NCBI RefSeq assembly: GCF_038050375.1
Contig: NZ_CP150886.1
Span: 4,505,318 to 4,569,317 of the forward strand
Direction of reading: 5' to 3'
DNA length: 64,000 nt
From: Okeanomitos corallinicola TIOX110
GTDB lineage: Bacteria; Cyanobacteriota; Cyanobacteriia; Cyanobacteriales; Nostocaceae
Shown here in pieces: positions 16,768-26,343 of this stretch. Each line of letters opens with the position of its first letter. Position 1 is the first letter of the stretch. Below the pieces are notes generated by a model that worked only from the letters and a program-made list of their open reading frames with translations, did no database searches and had not been told where the DNA came from. The translations under genes and the position numbers were made by a program.

Positions 16768-17466
16768 ATGCTGGATTTAAAGCATTTTCTTATTGCCATG
16801 ATTTATCTACCAGTTTCATTACTATTATTTTTAGTTTTGTTGTTGCTGCTGCCATTTATTTGGTTTGCAGTTGCAGTGGATGTAGTAGAAGTTGCGGTAG
16901 CTAAGTTAGGTTTTTCTCCTAACATTGCTTTTTTATTATTGGTGCTAGTAATAATTACCAGTACAATTAATATTCCTATCTACCGTTTAGAAGCACCTGT
17001 ACAATTAGCAGATGAATTTGAAGCACTGTGGTTAAAGGAATTTTGGGGAATTCCGTTAAGGAGAGTACAACGTTCTACCGTAATCGCTCTAAATGTGGGT
17101 GGTGGATTAATACCCGTAGTTTTGGCATTATACCAATTTTCCCAGGGCAATACTTTAGCCATTTTATCAGTTACTGCCATTGTCACCGTTGTTAGTTACT
17201 TAGCCGCCAGGGTAGTACCAGGAATTGGGATTCAAATGAATCCGTTATTAGCTCCCCTAACTGCTGCCATATCCGCTATGGTCATAGCATCATCCCATGC
17301 AGCACCTGTCGCTTTTGCTGGTGGTGTTCTGGGTACTGTAATTGGTGCTGACTTGTTGCATCTCAAAGATATTCAAGCCATGAGTTCAGGAGTTTTGAGT
17401 ATTGGCGGTGCGGGTGTATTTGATGGTATTGCTTTATGTGGATTATTTGCACTGTTATTGAGTTGA
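16768..17466 (+). CDS. DUF1614 membrane protein
   Basis: A 232-residue protein, almost entirely membrane helices. The DUF1614 pattern includes INIPIYRLEAP, RSTVIALNVGGGLIPVVLAL, the central YLAARVVPGIGIQMNPLLAP and the C-terminal GGVLGTVIGADLLHLKDIQA, ending GGAGVFDGIALCG. The family occurs in cyanobacteria and archaea and is uncharacterised. Stand-alone gene. Confidence 0.85.
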   Translation: MLDLKHFLIAMIYLPVSLLLFLVLLLLLPFIWFAVAVDVVEVAVAKLGFSPNIAFLLLVLVIITSTINIPIYRLEAPVQLADEFEALWLKEFWGIPLRRVQRSTVIALNVGGGLIPVVLALYQFSQGNTLAILSVTAIVTVVSYLAARVVPGIGIQMNPLLAPLTAAISAMVIASSHAAPVAFAGGVLGTVIGADLLHLKDIQAMSSGVLSIGGAGVFDGIALCGLFALLLS

Positions 17467-17539
17467 AAATAGGGTCATGAGGAAAATAACCCAATTACCA
17501 ATTAAGTAGTCGTGCAAAATAAATTTCATATTTAGGGAA

Positions 17540-17565
17540 GGTGACAGGTGACAGGTGACAGACAA
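17540..17565. repeat. Short tandem repeat (GTGACAG)n
   Basis: Three head-to-tail GTGACAG units lie in the leader region of ftsH. A reverse-complement relative, (GTCACCT)n, is at 44991-45019. STRR type, noncoding. Confidence 0.7.
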
Positions 17566-17656
17566 GAGATACAGAGATTTCTATTGTTTTCCCAAATGTG
17601 CAATTAATTTTGCCCAGGTACTTATCAAGGATCAAATTTTATTGAGGTGAGTGATT

Positions 17657-19594
17657 ATGCCAGTAGAAAATAATCATAAAGACAAGATGAAAACTCCAAG
17701 AATTCAGCAATTTGGAGGGAGTTTATTAGTTTTACTAACTCTTCTGTTATTGGTGAATTTGATAGTTCCTAGTGTTTTCGGAAAACGGTTGCCACAAGTT
17801 CCCTATAGTGATTTTATTAATCAGGTAAAAGCAGGTAAAGTTACTAAAGCTATTATCGGGGGCGATCGCATTGAATATGCAATTATGGCTCAAACTCCCG
17901 AAGGTAAAACAGTTGAACAAGTATTTAGAACTACACCTGTAGCAATTGATTTAGATTTACCTAAAATTCTGCGTGAAAACAATGTCCAGTTTGCAGCACC
18001 ACCACCAGCAGAAAATGCTTGGATTGGTACTCTTGTCAGTTGGGTTGCACCCCCATTAATTTTCTTTGGAATTTGGGCATTTTTAATGAACCGTCAAGGT
18101 GGTGGACCGGCTGCATTAACAGTAGGTAAAAGCAAAGCGCGGATTTATTCTGAAGGTAGCACTGGGGTAAAATTCCTCGATGTTGCGGGTGTGGATGAAG
18201 CAAAAGCTGAGTTAGAAGAAATAGTTGATTTCTTAAAAAATGCAGGTAAATATACGACATTAGGAGCAAAAATTCCCAAAGGTGTCTTATTAGTTGGACC
18301 TCCTGGAACAGGGAAAACATTATTAGCAAAAGCCATTGCCGGTGAAGCTGGTGTACCTTTCTTTAGTATTTCCGGTTCTGAATTTATTGAATTATTTGTT
18401 GGTGTGGGTGCTGCAAGAGTTAGAGATTTATTTGAACAAGCAAAACAACAAGCACCTTGTATTGTTTTCATTGATGAATTAGACGCTTTAGGAAAATCTC
18501 GCGGTGGACCCGGTGGTTTCGCTGGTGGTAATGATGAAAGAGAACAAACATTAAACCAGTTATTAACAGAAATGGATGGTTTTGATGCTAATACTGGTGT
18601 AATTATCATCGCTGCTACCAACCGTCCAGAAGTTCTTGATCCTGCATTACGTCGTCCTGGTCGTTTTGATAGGCAAATTGTCGTAGATAGACCTGATAAA
18701 ATCGGTAGAGAAGCAATTCTCAAAGTTCACGCTAAAAACGTCAAATTATCAGATGATGTGGATTTAGGAATTATTGCTGTGCGTACACCTGGGTTTGCTG
18801 GTGCAGATTTAGCAAATTTAGTCAATGAAGCAGCATTATTAGCAGCAAGAAATAACCGTCAAGCTGTATTAATGGCAGATTTTAATGAAGCCATTGAACG
18901 TTTAGTTGCAGGTTTAGAAAAACGTTCTCGTGTATTAAATGAAATCGAGAAAAAGACCGTTGCTTATCACGAAGTCGGACACGCTATCATTGGTGCATTA
19001 ATGCCAGGAGCAGGTAAAGTAGAAAAAATTTCCGTTGTTCCCCGTGGTATTGGTGCGTTGGGTTATACCATTCAAATGCCAGAAGAAGACCGTTTTTTAA
19101 TGATAGAAGATGAAATTCGTGGACGTATTGCCACTTTATTAGGTGGACGTTCTTCCGAGGAAATTGTATTTGGGAAAGTCTCTACTGGTGCTGCTGATGA
19201 TATTCAAAAAGCCACTGATTTAGCAGAAAGAGCAATTACAATTTATGGGATGAGTGATAAACTCGGACCTTTAGCTTTTGAAAAAGTGCAACAGCAATTT
19301 ATTGAAGGTTATGGAAATCCTCGTCGTTCTATTAGTCCCCAAGTTGCAGAAGAAATTGATAAAGAAGTGAAGGAAATTGTTGATAATGCTCACCACATTG
19401 CGTTGAGTATTTTGCAAAATAACCGTGATTTGTTAGAAGAAATTTCTCAGGAATTGTTGGAGAAAGAAATTATGGAAGGTGGTTATTTACGAGAGAAATT
19501 AACTAAAGCCCAAGCACCAGCAGAAATGGATGAATGGTTGAGAACTGGTAAGTTGGATGCAGATAAACCTTTGCTGCAAACTTTGTTAGGTTAG
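17657..19594 (+). CDS. ftsH: ATP-dependent zinc metalloprotease FtsH
   Basis: About 645 residues from ATG 17657 behind GAGGTGAG. Two N-terminal membrane helices flank a lumenal domain with PQVPYSDFINQVKAGKV. The AAA core has Walker A VGPPGTGKT, Walker B CIVFIDELDA and the SRH TNRPEVLDPALRRPGRFDRQ. The protease zinc site is HEVGH (HExxH), with the third ligand in the later GAADDIQKATDLAE region. It degrades damaged membrane proteins. The window holds one of the several FtsH paralogues expected in a cyanobacterium. Which paralogue is not resolvable by eye. Confidence 0.96.
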   Translation: MPVENNHKDKMKTPRIQQFGGSLLVLLTLLLLVNLIVPSVFGKRLPQVPYSDFINQVKAGKVTKAIIGGDRIEYAIMAQTPEGKTVEQVFRTTPVAIDLDLPKILRENNVQFAAPPPAENAWIGTLVSWVAPPLIFFGIWAFLMNRQGGGPAALTVGKSKARIYSEGSTGVKFLDVAGVDEAKAELEEIVDFLKNAGKYTTLGAKIPKGVLLVGPPGTGKTLLAKAIAGEAGVPFFSISGSEFIELFVGVGAARVRDLFEQAKQQAPCIVFIDELDALGKSRGGPGGFAGGNDEREQTLNQLLTEMDGFDANTGVIIIAATNRPEVLDPALRRPGRFDRQIVVDRPDKIGREAILKVHAKNVKLSDDVDLGIIAVRTPGFAGADLANLVNEAALLAARNNRQAVLMADFNEAIERLVAGLEKRSRVLNEIEKKTVAYHEVGHAIIGALMPGAGKVEKISVVPRGIGALGYTIQMPEEDRFLMIEDEIRGRIATLLGGRSSEEIVFGKVSTGAADDIQKATDLAERAITIYGMSDKLGPLAFEKVQQQFIEGYGNPRRSISPQVAEEIDKEVKEIVDNAHHIALSILQNNRDLLEEISQELLEKEIMEGGYLREKLTKAQAPAEMDEWLRTGKLDADKPLLQTLLG

Positions 19595-19601
19595 TAAGTA
19601 A

Positions 19602-19666
19602 AGATCCCCGACTTCTTTTTTGAAATTGTTCATTATTGATGAATTAGTGTTAGAAATCGGGGGTCT
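19602..19666. repeat. 65-bp inverted-repeat element, copy 1
   Basis: Starts AGATCCCCGACTTCT and ends AGAAATCGGGGGTCT, so the ends pair, with an inner GTTCAT/ATGAAT stem. It begins 7 nt after the ftsH stop and may act as its terminator. A second 65-bp copy lies at 19801-19865. Confidence 0.65.
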
Positions 19667-19800
19667 TGTTTTTTAATTTGTCTGAATCAGAATGTCCAGA
19701 AATTTAAGGATTTACAGGATAAAAACAGGATTTTTGGTTTTTTAATTAATTGGAATTTAGGTAATTGTTAAACTAAAAATTTTTTAAAAACTAAATATTA

Positions 19801-19865
19801 AGATCCCCGACTTCTTTTTTTATCTTGTTCATAGATAATGAACTGGTGTTAGAAGTCGAGGATCT
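19801..19865. repeat. 65-bp inverted-repeat element, copy 2
   Basis: Same length and layout as the copy at 19602: AGATCCCCGACTTCT end, AGAAGTCGAGGATCT end, inner GTTCAT/ATGAAC stem. The ends remain complementary although several bases differ between the copies. It lies 14 nt beyond the 3' end of the minus-strand RTX gene. Related ends occur at 41612 and 59632. Confidence 0.65.
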
Positions 19866-19879
19866 GAGTCTAAAAACTA

Positions 19880-22225
19880 CTACATTGCAACTACACTAGC
19901 AGCAAAAGCAAAGTCATTTGCAGTCAGACTATCTGCATTTATTCCTTGTAACAAAGCTACCTCAATGGTATCTATTTTCAACAATGTATCAGCACCCATT
20001 TGTTCTCTAGTTACTTGACCAAAATCAAGAACTTCCACACCACCAAAACCGATTTTATCAACACCAATTGTGAAATCAGTAATGATGTTGTAACTCATGG
20101 GTAAACTACCATTAGCAACCCAGAATTGATCCATACCATTCCCACCGGTTAGTTTATTACCTCCTGCTACACCAGCAAAGAGAACATCATCACCTTCACC
20201 ACCGGAAATCATATCATTTTGGTTGGAAACTAAAACATCAATTCCAGAACCACCAAACAGACGGTTGTTGCTACCTTGACTAACTATTTTATCGTTGCCT
20301 GAACCACCAAACAACATTTGATTTGAACCTTCAATAACTGTTAGTTCATCTGCTTCTGCTGCACCAAATAAAATGTTAGTACCATTGGCTTCTACAACAA
20401 ATAAGGAATCTTCACCATTACCACCATTAACAATGGTATCGTGAGCAGGTCCATTAACTCCAACACTTACAAAATCATTTCCATCTCCTGCGGAAATGGA
20501 AGAATGACTATTAACGATGACAAAATCATTACCATCACCTGCAAAGATATCATTATCATCGGTGGAATTTATTGTGTCATTTCCGTCACCTGCAAATAAG
20601 ATTTGTCCTGGTTCGGGGTTGATTTCTTCACCTTCAGGAGTGCCAAAACTTAATCTTCTGGATGGATAATCATCATCCATAATTGTGATTAACTGTTCTC
20701 CCAGAATTTGAGAACTATCTTCAGCATCTGTTAAGACTATTTTAAAAGTCTCATCACCTTCAATTTCCCTATCTCCAACAATAGCAACTTCAACAGTTTT
20801 ACTGGTTTCTCCTGGTGCAAAAATCAGAGTTCCTGAAGTAGAAACATAATCTGGTGCAGCACTAACTATTTGTCCTCTTAATTCTCCCCCTGGGTTTGCG
20901 GTGGTATGAATGTTGAAGTAATAAGAGGTATCTTCTCCCATCATTGCTGAGGTGAATTCAGCTATTTCTTCAGCAGTTAATCCTTCTTCTGCTTCCCAAA
21001 TGCCGGTGATGATAGTTTTACCTTCTTCTTCGGTAATTTGTAAATCATCATCAGTCAAAATATTAAAGTCTACAGGACCACTTTCACCTCTGACACCATC
21101 ATGAATGTGTAACCCTACTACATCATCTGCTGTGGTTTCTGTTTGACCATTAAAGTCTAAACCACTAAATTCTAATCTGTAGCTAAAGGTTGCAGCTTGG
21201 GTATTCAATTCTGCACTGGCCATTCCAGTAGCGGTGGTAGTCACACCAGGTATTTCTTGACTACCTTCTAACATTGCTGCAAATACTTCTGTGGTGGGAA
21301 CAAATACAGGTGTTTCGTTGATAATTTGTCCTCTTAATTCTCCCCCTGGGTTTGCGGTGGTATGAATGTTGAAGTAATAAGAGGTATCTTCTCCCATCAT
21401 TGCTGAGGTGAATTCAGCTATTTCTTCAGCAGTTAATCCTTCTTCTGCTTCCCAAATGCCGGTGATGATAGTTTTACCTTCTTCTACGGTAATTTGTAAG
21501 TCGTCATCATCGAGGATGCTAAAGTCTACAGGGCCGTTTTCACCTCTGACACCATCATGAATGTGTAACCCTACTACATCATCTGCTGTGGTTTCTGTTT
21601 GACCATTAAAGTCTAGTCCATTGACTTCTAATCTGTAGCTTAAAGTTGCAGCTTGGGTATTCAATTCTGCACTGGCCATTCCAGTAGCGGTGGTAGTCAC
21701 ACCAGGTATTTCTTGACTACCTTCTAACATTGCTGTGAAGATTTCTATGTTTGTTCCACTGATGGGAATAGCGGTGATGGGGATAGTTTGGTAGTTAACA
21801 ATTATGGATTCTGTACTTGCTTCATCTAGAAAAACTTCAAAGGATTTAGTTTGGATTCCGCTGTTTCCTTCGGGTGTAGAAATGTTCATGCTTTGTACCT
21901 CAATTGAAAATATATCTGTAGCTGTGAAACCGTCTTTATCTGTTGCAGTGACTTTTACATCTATACTGCCTACATTTCCATCTGTAGGAGTACCACTAAA
22001 AGTTTGAGTAATTGGATTAAACTTTAACCAATCTGGTAATTCACTACTATCTGCAAGGGTAGCTGAATAGGCCAGCAATTCGGGAATAACTCCCTCTGTT
22101 ATTAGTGTTTCTGCAAAGGTTTGGGATATGAATTGATGTAGTTTTGTCGTGGGGTGAATATCATCAAAAAAGGCGTATTCATCTGGATTTACACTACCAG
22201 TTACATCAATTAAAGGGTCGGTCAA
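19880..22225 (-). CDS. C-terminal part of a broken GDSL esterase with CHRD, Calx-beta and RTX repeats
   Basis: The 781-residue frame opens with PDEYAFFDDIHPTTKLHQFI, which is the block V Asp-His of GDSL/SGNH esterases. It continues with a putative-Ig domain (LPDWLKFNPITQTFSGTPTD), two nearly identical CHRD domains of 152-residue period, a Calx-beta-like domain (VSTSGTLIFAPGETSKTVEV) and RTX calcium repeats (LFGGSGNDKI, GGEGDDVLFAG) ending in a type I secretion-like tail. The catalytic Ser block lies in a separate upstream frame (22272-22493). The listed start is only a TTG inside the domain. The gene is thus the 3' piece of a disrupted secreted esterase; translation is doubtful. Confidence 0.7.
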   Translation of the reverse strand: MTDPLIDVTGSVNPDEYAFFDDIHPTTKLHQFISQTFAETLITEGVIPELLAYSATLADSSELPDWLKFNPITQTFSGTPTDGNVGSIDVKVTATDKDGFTATDIFSIEVQSMNISTPEGNSGIQTKSFEVFLDEASTESIIVNYQTIPITAIPISGTNIEIFTAMLEGSQEIPGVTTTATGMASAELNTQAATLSYRLEVNGLDFNGQTETTADDVVGLHIHDGVRGENGPVDFSILDDDDLQITVEEGKTIITGIWEAEEGLTAEEIAEFTSAMMGEDTSYYFNIHTTANPGGELRGQIINETPVFVPTTEVFAAMLEGSQEIPGVTTTATGMASAELNTQAATFSYRLEFSGLDFNGQTETTADDVVGLHIHDGVRGESGPVDFNILTDDDLQITEEEGKTIITGIWEAEEGLTAEEIAEFTSAMMGEDTSYYFNIHTTANPGGELRGQIVSAAPDYVSTSGTLIFAPGETSKTVEVAIVGDREIEGDETFKIVLTDAEDSSQILGEQLITIMDDDYPSRRLSFGTPEGEEINPEPGQILFAGDGNDTINSTDDNDIFAGDGNDFVIVNSHSSISAGDGNDFVSVGVNGPAHDTIVNGGNGEDSLFVVEANGTNILFGAAEADELTVIEGSNQMLFGGSGNDKIVSQGSNNRLFGGSGIDVLVSNQNDMISGGEGDDVLFAGVAGGNKLTGGNGMDQFWVANGSLPMSYNIITDFTIGVDKIGFGGVEVLDFGQVTREQMGADTLLKIDTIEVALLQGINADSLTANDFAFAASVVAM
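20866..21735 (-). repeat. Tandem duplication encoding two CHRD domains
   Basis: Two copies of about 414 bp (20866-21279 and 21322-21735), offset by 456 bp (152 codons), are nearly identical at nucleotide level, including synonymous sites. One example is TGTCCTCTTAATTCTCCCCC in both. This implies a recent duplication or conversion. Confidence 0.85.
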
Positions 22226-22271
22226 ATTGGTGAATCCATAATTTTCCGGATTAGCTTAGTCCATTAGAAAA

Positions 22272-22493
22272 TCACCTTTGAAAGTATGGAGGTGACGGAG
22301 GAAAAGTGTTTCCTGATGCTTGAAAAATATTTCCTGTATCAGAAAGACTATCACCAAAGATAATTAGGTTATCAAATGGGTTAATTGCATCAGGATCAGA
22401 AAAGGTGTTATGAGAAAAAGTGAAACTAAAATCAGCCCCTGATTTAGCTTTTTGGTTTAAAAGAGGATGATCGAGATTTGGTGATTGTGTCAT
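22272..22493 (-). pseudogene. 5' fragment of the broken GDSL esterase gene
   Basis: A 73-residue frame with the block I nucleophile motif NLIIFGDSLSDTGNIFQASG and PPSPPYFQR, then a stop. Beyond it, in the same frame, FSNG is still readable (a typical GDSL segment follows PPYxxGRFSNGPVW). The sequence then jumps directly to ANPENYGFTNLTDP of the 3' part, with a stop between. About 230-260 residues of the catalytic domain are therefore missing, with stops at the joint. Together with the downstream frame this is one internally deleted gene. Confidence 0.75.
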
Positions 22494-22768
22494 TGCAGAT
22501 AATCAAAACGTGCGCGATAGATTTTTTGTATCTTGATCTTGAAAAATCAAAATACAACTTTACCCAAAGCGGTGTCTGTCGTTTTTTAAAAGGGGAACTT
22601 ATACTATTTTCTAGCCGGAGTCATGGGTAAGGGCGTTTACCCAAAAAAACAAGGGTAGATTTTTATTAATCCATCCTATAGGAGTATAAAATTTATTCTC
22701 AAAATATGCAACTTTTCCAAAAAATATTAGATAAATCAATAGTTGGTTAACTTTTAATTAACTAAATC

Positions 22769-23329
22769 TTAACTAAGGCTTAACCAACTAAAAACTTCTG
22801 AAACAGTGAGTTCTAAATTAATACCTGCAATTATTGCTAACTGATCATTATTGTCATATAATTCTATTTTTTGCCCTGGAAATACAGCTATTACACTTTC
22901 TTCTTCTGGATTCATTAACCATCCTAATTCTGTGCCATTGCGGGAACAATGCAATAATTTAGTTAATACTTTTTTTTGTTGTTGTTCGGGTGAGAGAATT
23001 TCTATTACCCAATCAGGATGAACTTCAAACCTATTACTAATTTTCCCTGATGCAGTTTTAGGGATTCTTTCCCACCGAAATACGGATATATCAGGTACAA
23101 TAGTTGCACCGTCAAAAGTACAACTTAGTTCTGGGAAAGCATAGGCAATTTTTTGTGTTTCTGCTGCTTGGTTAATAGTAGTACACAATTTAATCTGTAG
23201 ACGACTGTGTTCACCCTGTGGCATTGGTTTTTGTGTAATTTCCCCGTTAATAAATTCCGATGCTGGTTTAGTTTCTGGTAAGTTAAGAAACTCATCCAGT
23301 GTAATTTGGCGTTCTTTAGCTATAGTCAT
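22769..23329 (-). CDS. Uma2 family (DUF820) endonuclease-like protein
   Basis: About 186 residues from MTIAKERQITLDEFLNLPET (ATG 23329; an in-frame ATG exists at 23344). Uma2 pattern: ASEFINGEITQKPMPQGEHS, then VPDISVFRWERIP and HPDWVIEILSPEQQQKKVLT, carrying the PD...ExL-type PD-(D/E)XK site. Uma2 genes are highly multiplied in cyanobacteria, with unknown biological role. Single gene between the broken esterase and the WD40 gene. Confidence 0.88.
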   Translation of the reverse strand: MTIAKERQITLDEFLNLPETKPASEFINGEITQKPMPQGEHSRLQIKLCTTINQAAETQKIAYAFPELSCTFDGATIVPDISVFRWERIPKTASGKISNRFEVHPDWVIEILSPEQQQKKVLTKLLHCSRNGTELGWLMNPEEESVIAVFPGQKIELYDNNDQLAIIAGINLELTVSEVFSWLSLS

Positions 23330-23387
23330 ATTTATTAATGTCAAATGATCTTTATTATCCCATTAATAACATTAATTTTATCACTAA

Positions 23388-25187
23388 TTAATTCTCACTA
23401 CGTTGCCAAATTTTAATAGTTTTATCCAAACTACCACTAACCAACATTTCACCAGATGCGGTAAAAACTAAAGCGGTGACAGTGTTAGCATGACCGGAAA
23501 AAGTTCCTAATAATTCTCCAGTTTCTAAATGCCATAATTTGATGGTTTTATCAGCACTACCACTAGCTATAATTTGTTCATCAGGACTTAAAGCAACTGC
23601 ATAAACGCCTTCTCTGTGACTTTTGAGAGTGTGAATTAATTCCCCAGTAGCTAAATTCCAAACTCTGACAGTTTTATCTTGACTACCACTGACTAAATAT
23701 TGAGAATTAGCACTCATGGCTAGAGAATTGACAATATGAGAATGTCCTTTCAATGTATATATTTGTTGAATTTCTTGCTGTTTTTTCTGATTATGTGAAG
23801 ACATTAAATGCCACACCTTAATTTTTCGATAACTACCAGTTACCAGAATTTTGCCATCTTGACTTAATACCATGGAATGGGCAGCAGTATCATCTAAACA
23901 TAAGGTATTTTCTACCTGCCGGTCGCGCAAATTCCAAAACAGGATTTTCCTATCATCTCCACCAGTTGCTAAACTTTGTCCATCGGGTGTAAAAGCAACA
24001 CAACGTACATTTCCTTGATGTTTATGGAGAATATCAATTAAATCTAATGCTCCAGTATGCCAAATTTTAATTGTCGAGTCTGCACCCACACTAACTAAAG
24101 TTTGACCATCGGTACTAAAAGCTAAAGAATTAACTTCATCTATCACACCAGAAGTAGACCAAGGATATTCTGCCAAGGTTTCAATTAATTCACCTTTACT
24201 TAAATCCCATAACTTTGTTTCCCCACGACTACCACTAGCTAAAATGGGAATAGTTTTGACATTATGACCACTCAAATCTGTCAAAGATAAAGCTTTAATA
24301 GAGTAACCTAAACAGTTAATTCCTCTGGTATGTCCTTTTAATGTTTGCCAACCTTCCCAGTCACCAATAATATGCTTTTGTGGATGTTCTGATGGTAAGG
24401 TTTGAATTACTTCTGCGACAACTTGATCATCAATCTTAGCTGTATCATATCTTTTACCACCTAGAGATTGTAAATACCAATTTAATCCCCCTGCATATAA
24501 CAAACTACTAGGATTAAGAGATAATTTTGAGTCTGAAAATTGCAGTTGATTGGTAGGTAAAAAACCAGTAATTACAGCTTGCTTTTGATATCCTAATTTA
24601 GTTGAACTTGGATAAAACAAACAGAGGAAAATAAAAACTTGGTGATTTCTGATATCTTCCTGAGTTACATTCCAGCGAATTTTATCTTTTTTAATGCCGT
24701 TAAAACTTTCGCCATCGGCAACATGAACTTGAATACTCACCTTGGGGTTATTAGTCAACCAATAGGAAAATTTACTTGCACTGCGTAAATTGCCTTCATC
24801 ATCCAAAAGCATATTTTCTAAAGCGTCTTGTGGCACTTTTTTGACTAATTTACCCAAGCGTTCTGTAATCACCCGATTTACAATTTGTTCTCGGACTAGA
24901 TAATCTTCCGCTTGACTTTGAAAAAACTTAGGAAAGGGAATTGTCCAATCTGGAGGTTCAGGATATTCTGGAGGCATGGGAGGCGGATTTTTCGCCAAAA
25001 TTTCCGCTTGTTGACGAGATGATGCTAAAATTTCGCTCAAGGTATCGCCCCAAAATACCATCATTTCACCGTGACAACCTTTTACTTGACTTTCTAAGAG
25101 CGATAAGTCAATTGTCTTGGGTTTTTTGACTCTTTGGAGAAAGTCAGTTTGTTGGGCTTTGAGTAAACTAATCCAATCCATTTGCAT
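23388..25187 (-). CDS. WD40 repeat protein with an unknown N-terminal domain
   Basis: A 599-residue protein. Residues 1 to about 275 form an unrecognised domain (PPMPPEYPEPPDWTIPFPKF is a proline-rich landmark). From about 280 onward come roughly seven WD40 blades, e.g. LKGHTRGINCLGY, LVSVGADSTIKIWHTGALDL, ATGGDDRKILFWNLRDRQVE, LVSGSQDKTVRVWNLATGEL and IASGSADKTIKLWHLETGEL. A beta-propeller scaffold is predicted; partner unknown. No kinase or NTPase domain is attached, unlike many cyanobacterial WD40 proteins. Confidence 0.88.
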   Translation of the reverse strand: MQMDWISLLKAQQTDFLQRVKKPKTIDLSLLESQVKGCHGEMMVFWGDTLSEILASSRQQAEILAKNPPPMPPEYPEPPDWTIPFPKFFQSQAEDYLVREQIVNRVITERLGKLVKKVPQDALENMLLDDEGNLRSASKFSYWLTNNPKVSIQVHVADGESFNGIKKDKIRWNVTQEDIRNHQVFIFLCLFYPSSTKLGYQKQAVITGFLPTNQLQFSDSKLSLNPSSLLYAGGLNWYLQSLGGKRYDTAKIDDQVVAEVIQTLPSEHPQKHIIGDWEGWQTLKGHTRGINCLGYSIKALSLTDLSGHNVKTIPILASGSRGETKLWDLSKGELIETLAEYPWSTSGVIDEVNSLAFSTDGQTLVSVGADSTIKIWHTGALDLIDILHKHQGNVRCVAFTPDGQSLATGGDDRKILFWNLRDRQVENTLCLDDTAAHSMVLSQDGKILVTGSYRKIKVWHLMSSHNQKKQQEIQQIYTLKGHSHIVNSLAMSANSQYLVSGSQDKTVRVWNLATGELIHTLKSHREGVYAVALSPDEQIIASGSADKTIKLWHLETGELLGTFSGHANTVTALVFTASGEMLVSGSLDKTIKIWQRSEN

Positions 25188-25537
25188 GATAGTGACACAC
25201 TATTGCACACCTAATTTAACTTATACTAATGAATTAAAAAAATTACCATAACCTTTAATTAAACAGAAATTAAGTAAGTTTTACGGATTGAGAGAATACA
25301 AACTAATATTGTTATTAGTTATGTCTATAACTCAATGAGTAAAATATATATTTAAACGATTTCCATAAATTCTAACTAACCTATAAACTAATTTACTGTT
25401 TCTATAGAAACATTTATAGGAACAACGTAGTTATATGTCAGTAAATCAAAATCTTTGCTAATTTAATTTTTAAAAGTGAGCAAATCAGGATATATTAATT
25501 AATAGTGTAACTAAATAATCTATCTGGAAAAATAAAA
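25188..25537. other. Intergenic region between divergent genes, nothing recognised
   Basis: 350 AT-rich bases separate the minus-strand WD40 gene and the plus-strand SDR gene. No ORF, repeat family or RNA-like fold was recognised. Two divergent promoters are expected here. Confidence 0.4.
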
Positions 25538-26218
25538 ATGTCCAATACATCTTATATTTTTGTCGCTGGTGCTAGTCGTGGTGTTGGTCAAGAAATTGCT
25601 AAATTTTTGACTGCACAAGATATAAAAGTAAAAGCACTTTTGAGAACAGAAGTAGCAGCCAAGGATTTAGAATCTCTTGGTATTAAACCAGTTTTAGGTG
25701 ATGCTTTGAAAGTGGATGATGTTGAAAAAGCTATTTTAGGAGATGAACCTATTCAAGCTGTAATAACTACCCTTGGTGGTTTACCTACAGATGGTGTCAA
25801 ACCTGATTTTATTGGTAATAAAAACTTAATTGATGCCGCAGTTAAAGCCAAAGTTCAAAGGTTTATTTTGGTGACTTCTATCGGTTGTGGTGATAGTGTG
25901 GGTGCGCTACCTCCCCAGGCTTTGGAAACTCTTAAACCTGTATTGATTGAAAAGGAAAAAGCTGAACAATATTTAATTAACAGCGGATTGAATTATACAA
26001 TTATTCGCCCTGGTGGGTTAAAATCTGAACCAGCGACAGGTAATGGTATTTTAACAACAAATACACAAATTGTTGGTAGTATTCACCGTGCTGATGTTGC
26101 TGAGTTGGTTTGTCGTTGTTTAAATTCTGTTAATGCTAATAATCAAGTTTTATCTGCATTGGATAAAAATATGATTTATCCAGGTTTACCAGAATATGTG
26201 GAGTTTAATTTGGGTTAG
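25538..26218 (+). CDS. Atypical SDR / NAD(P)-binding protein
   Basis: A 226-residue NmrA/atypical short-chain dehydrogenase. The Rossmann start is FVAGASRGVGQEIAKFLTAQ, followed by VLGDALKVDDVEKAI, ITTLGGLPTDG, and the active-site region FILVTSIGCGDSVGALPPQA with YTIIRPGGLKSEPATGNG. The canonical YxxxK is not obvious, so it may be a cofactor-binding regulator or reductase. Monocistronic. Confidence 0.85.
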   Translation: MSNTSYIFVAGASRGVGQEIAKFLTAQDIKVKALLRTEVAAKDLESLGIKPVLGDALKVDDVEKAILGDEPIQAVITTLGGLPTDGVKPDFIGNKNLIDAAVKAKVQRFILVTSIGCGDSVGALPPQALETLKPVLIEKEKAEQYLINSGLNYTIIRPGGLKSEPATGNGILTTNTQIVGSIHRADVAELVCRCLNSVNANNQVLSALDKNMIYPGLPEYVEFNLG

Positions 26219-26293
26219 TTTCTGCTAATTGGTAATGGGTAAGAATATTTTACCCAATTACCAATTGTTGGTGGTTTCTAGTTTTTTGGTATT

Positions 26294-26330
26294 GAACCGC
26301 AGAGACGCAGAGAACGCAGAGAAGGAAGAA
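26294..26330. repeat. Interspersed GAACCGCAGAGACGCAGAG repeat
   Basis: A copy of the same repeat family as at 4873-4910 lies between convergent genes. Preceding it, ACCCAATTACCAATT-type sequence appears in both orientations around 26225-26265. Confidence 0.55.
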
Positions 26331-26343
26331 TGATATGTATAAT

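Noticed and set aside
18036-18723. Minus-strand ORFs opposite ftsH
   Set aside because: They lie fully under the AAA core of ftsH and look like antisense translation of it.
22625-22642. GGGTAA-GGGCGT-TTACCC hairpin as a terminator
   Set aside because: It lies upstream of the minus-strand esterase fragment and has A residues, not T residues, after it on the plus strand; orientation does not fit any gene end.
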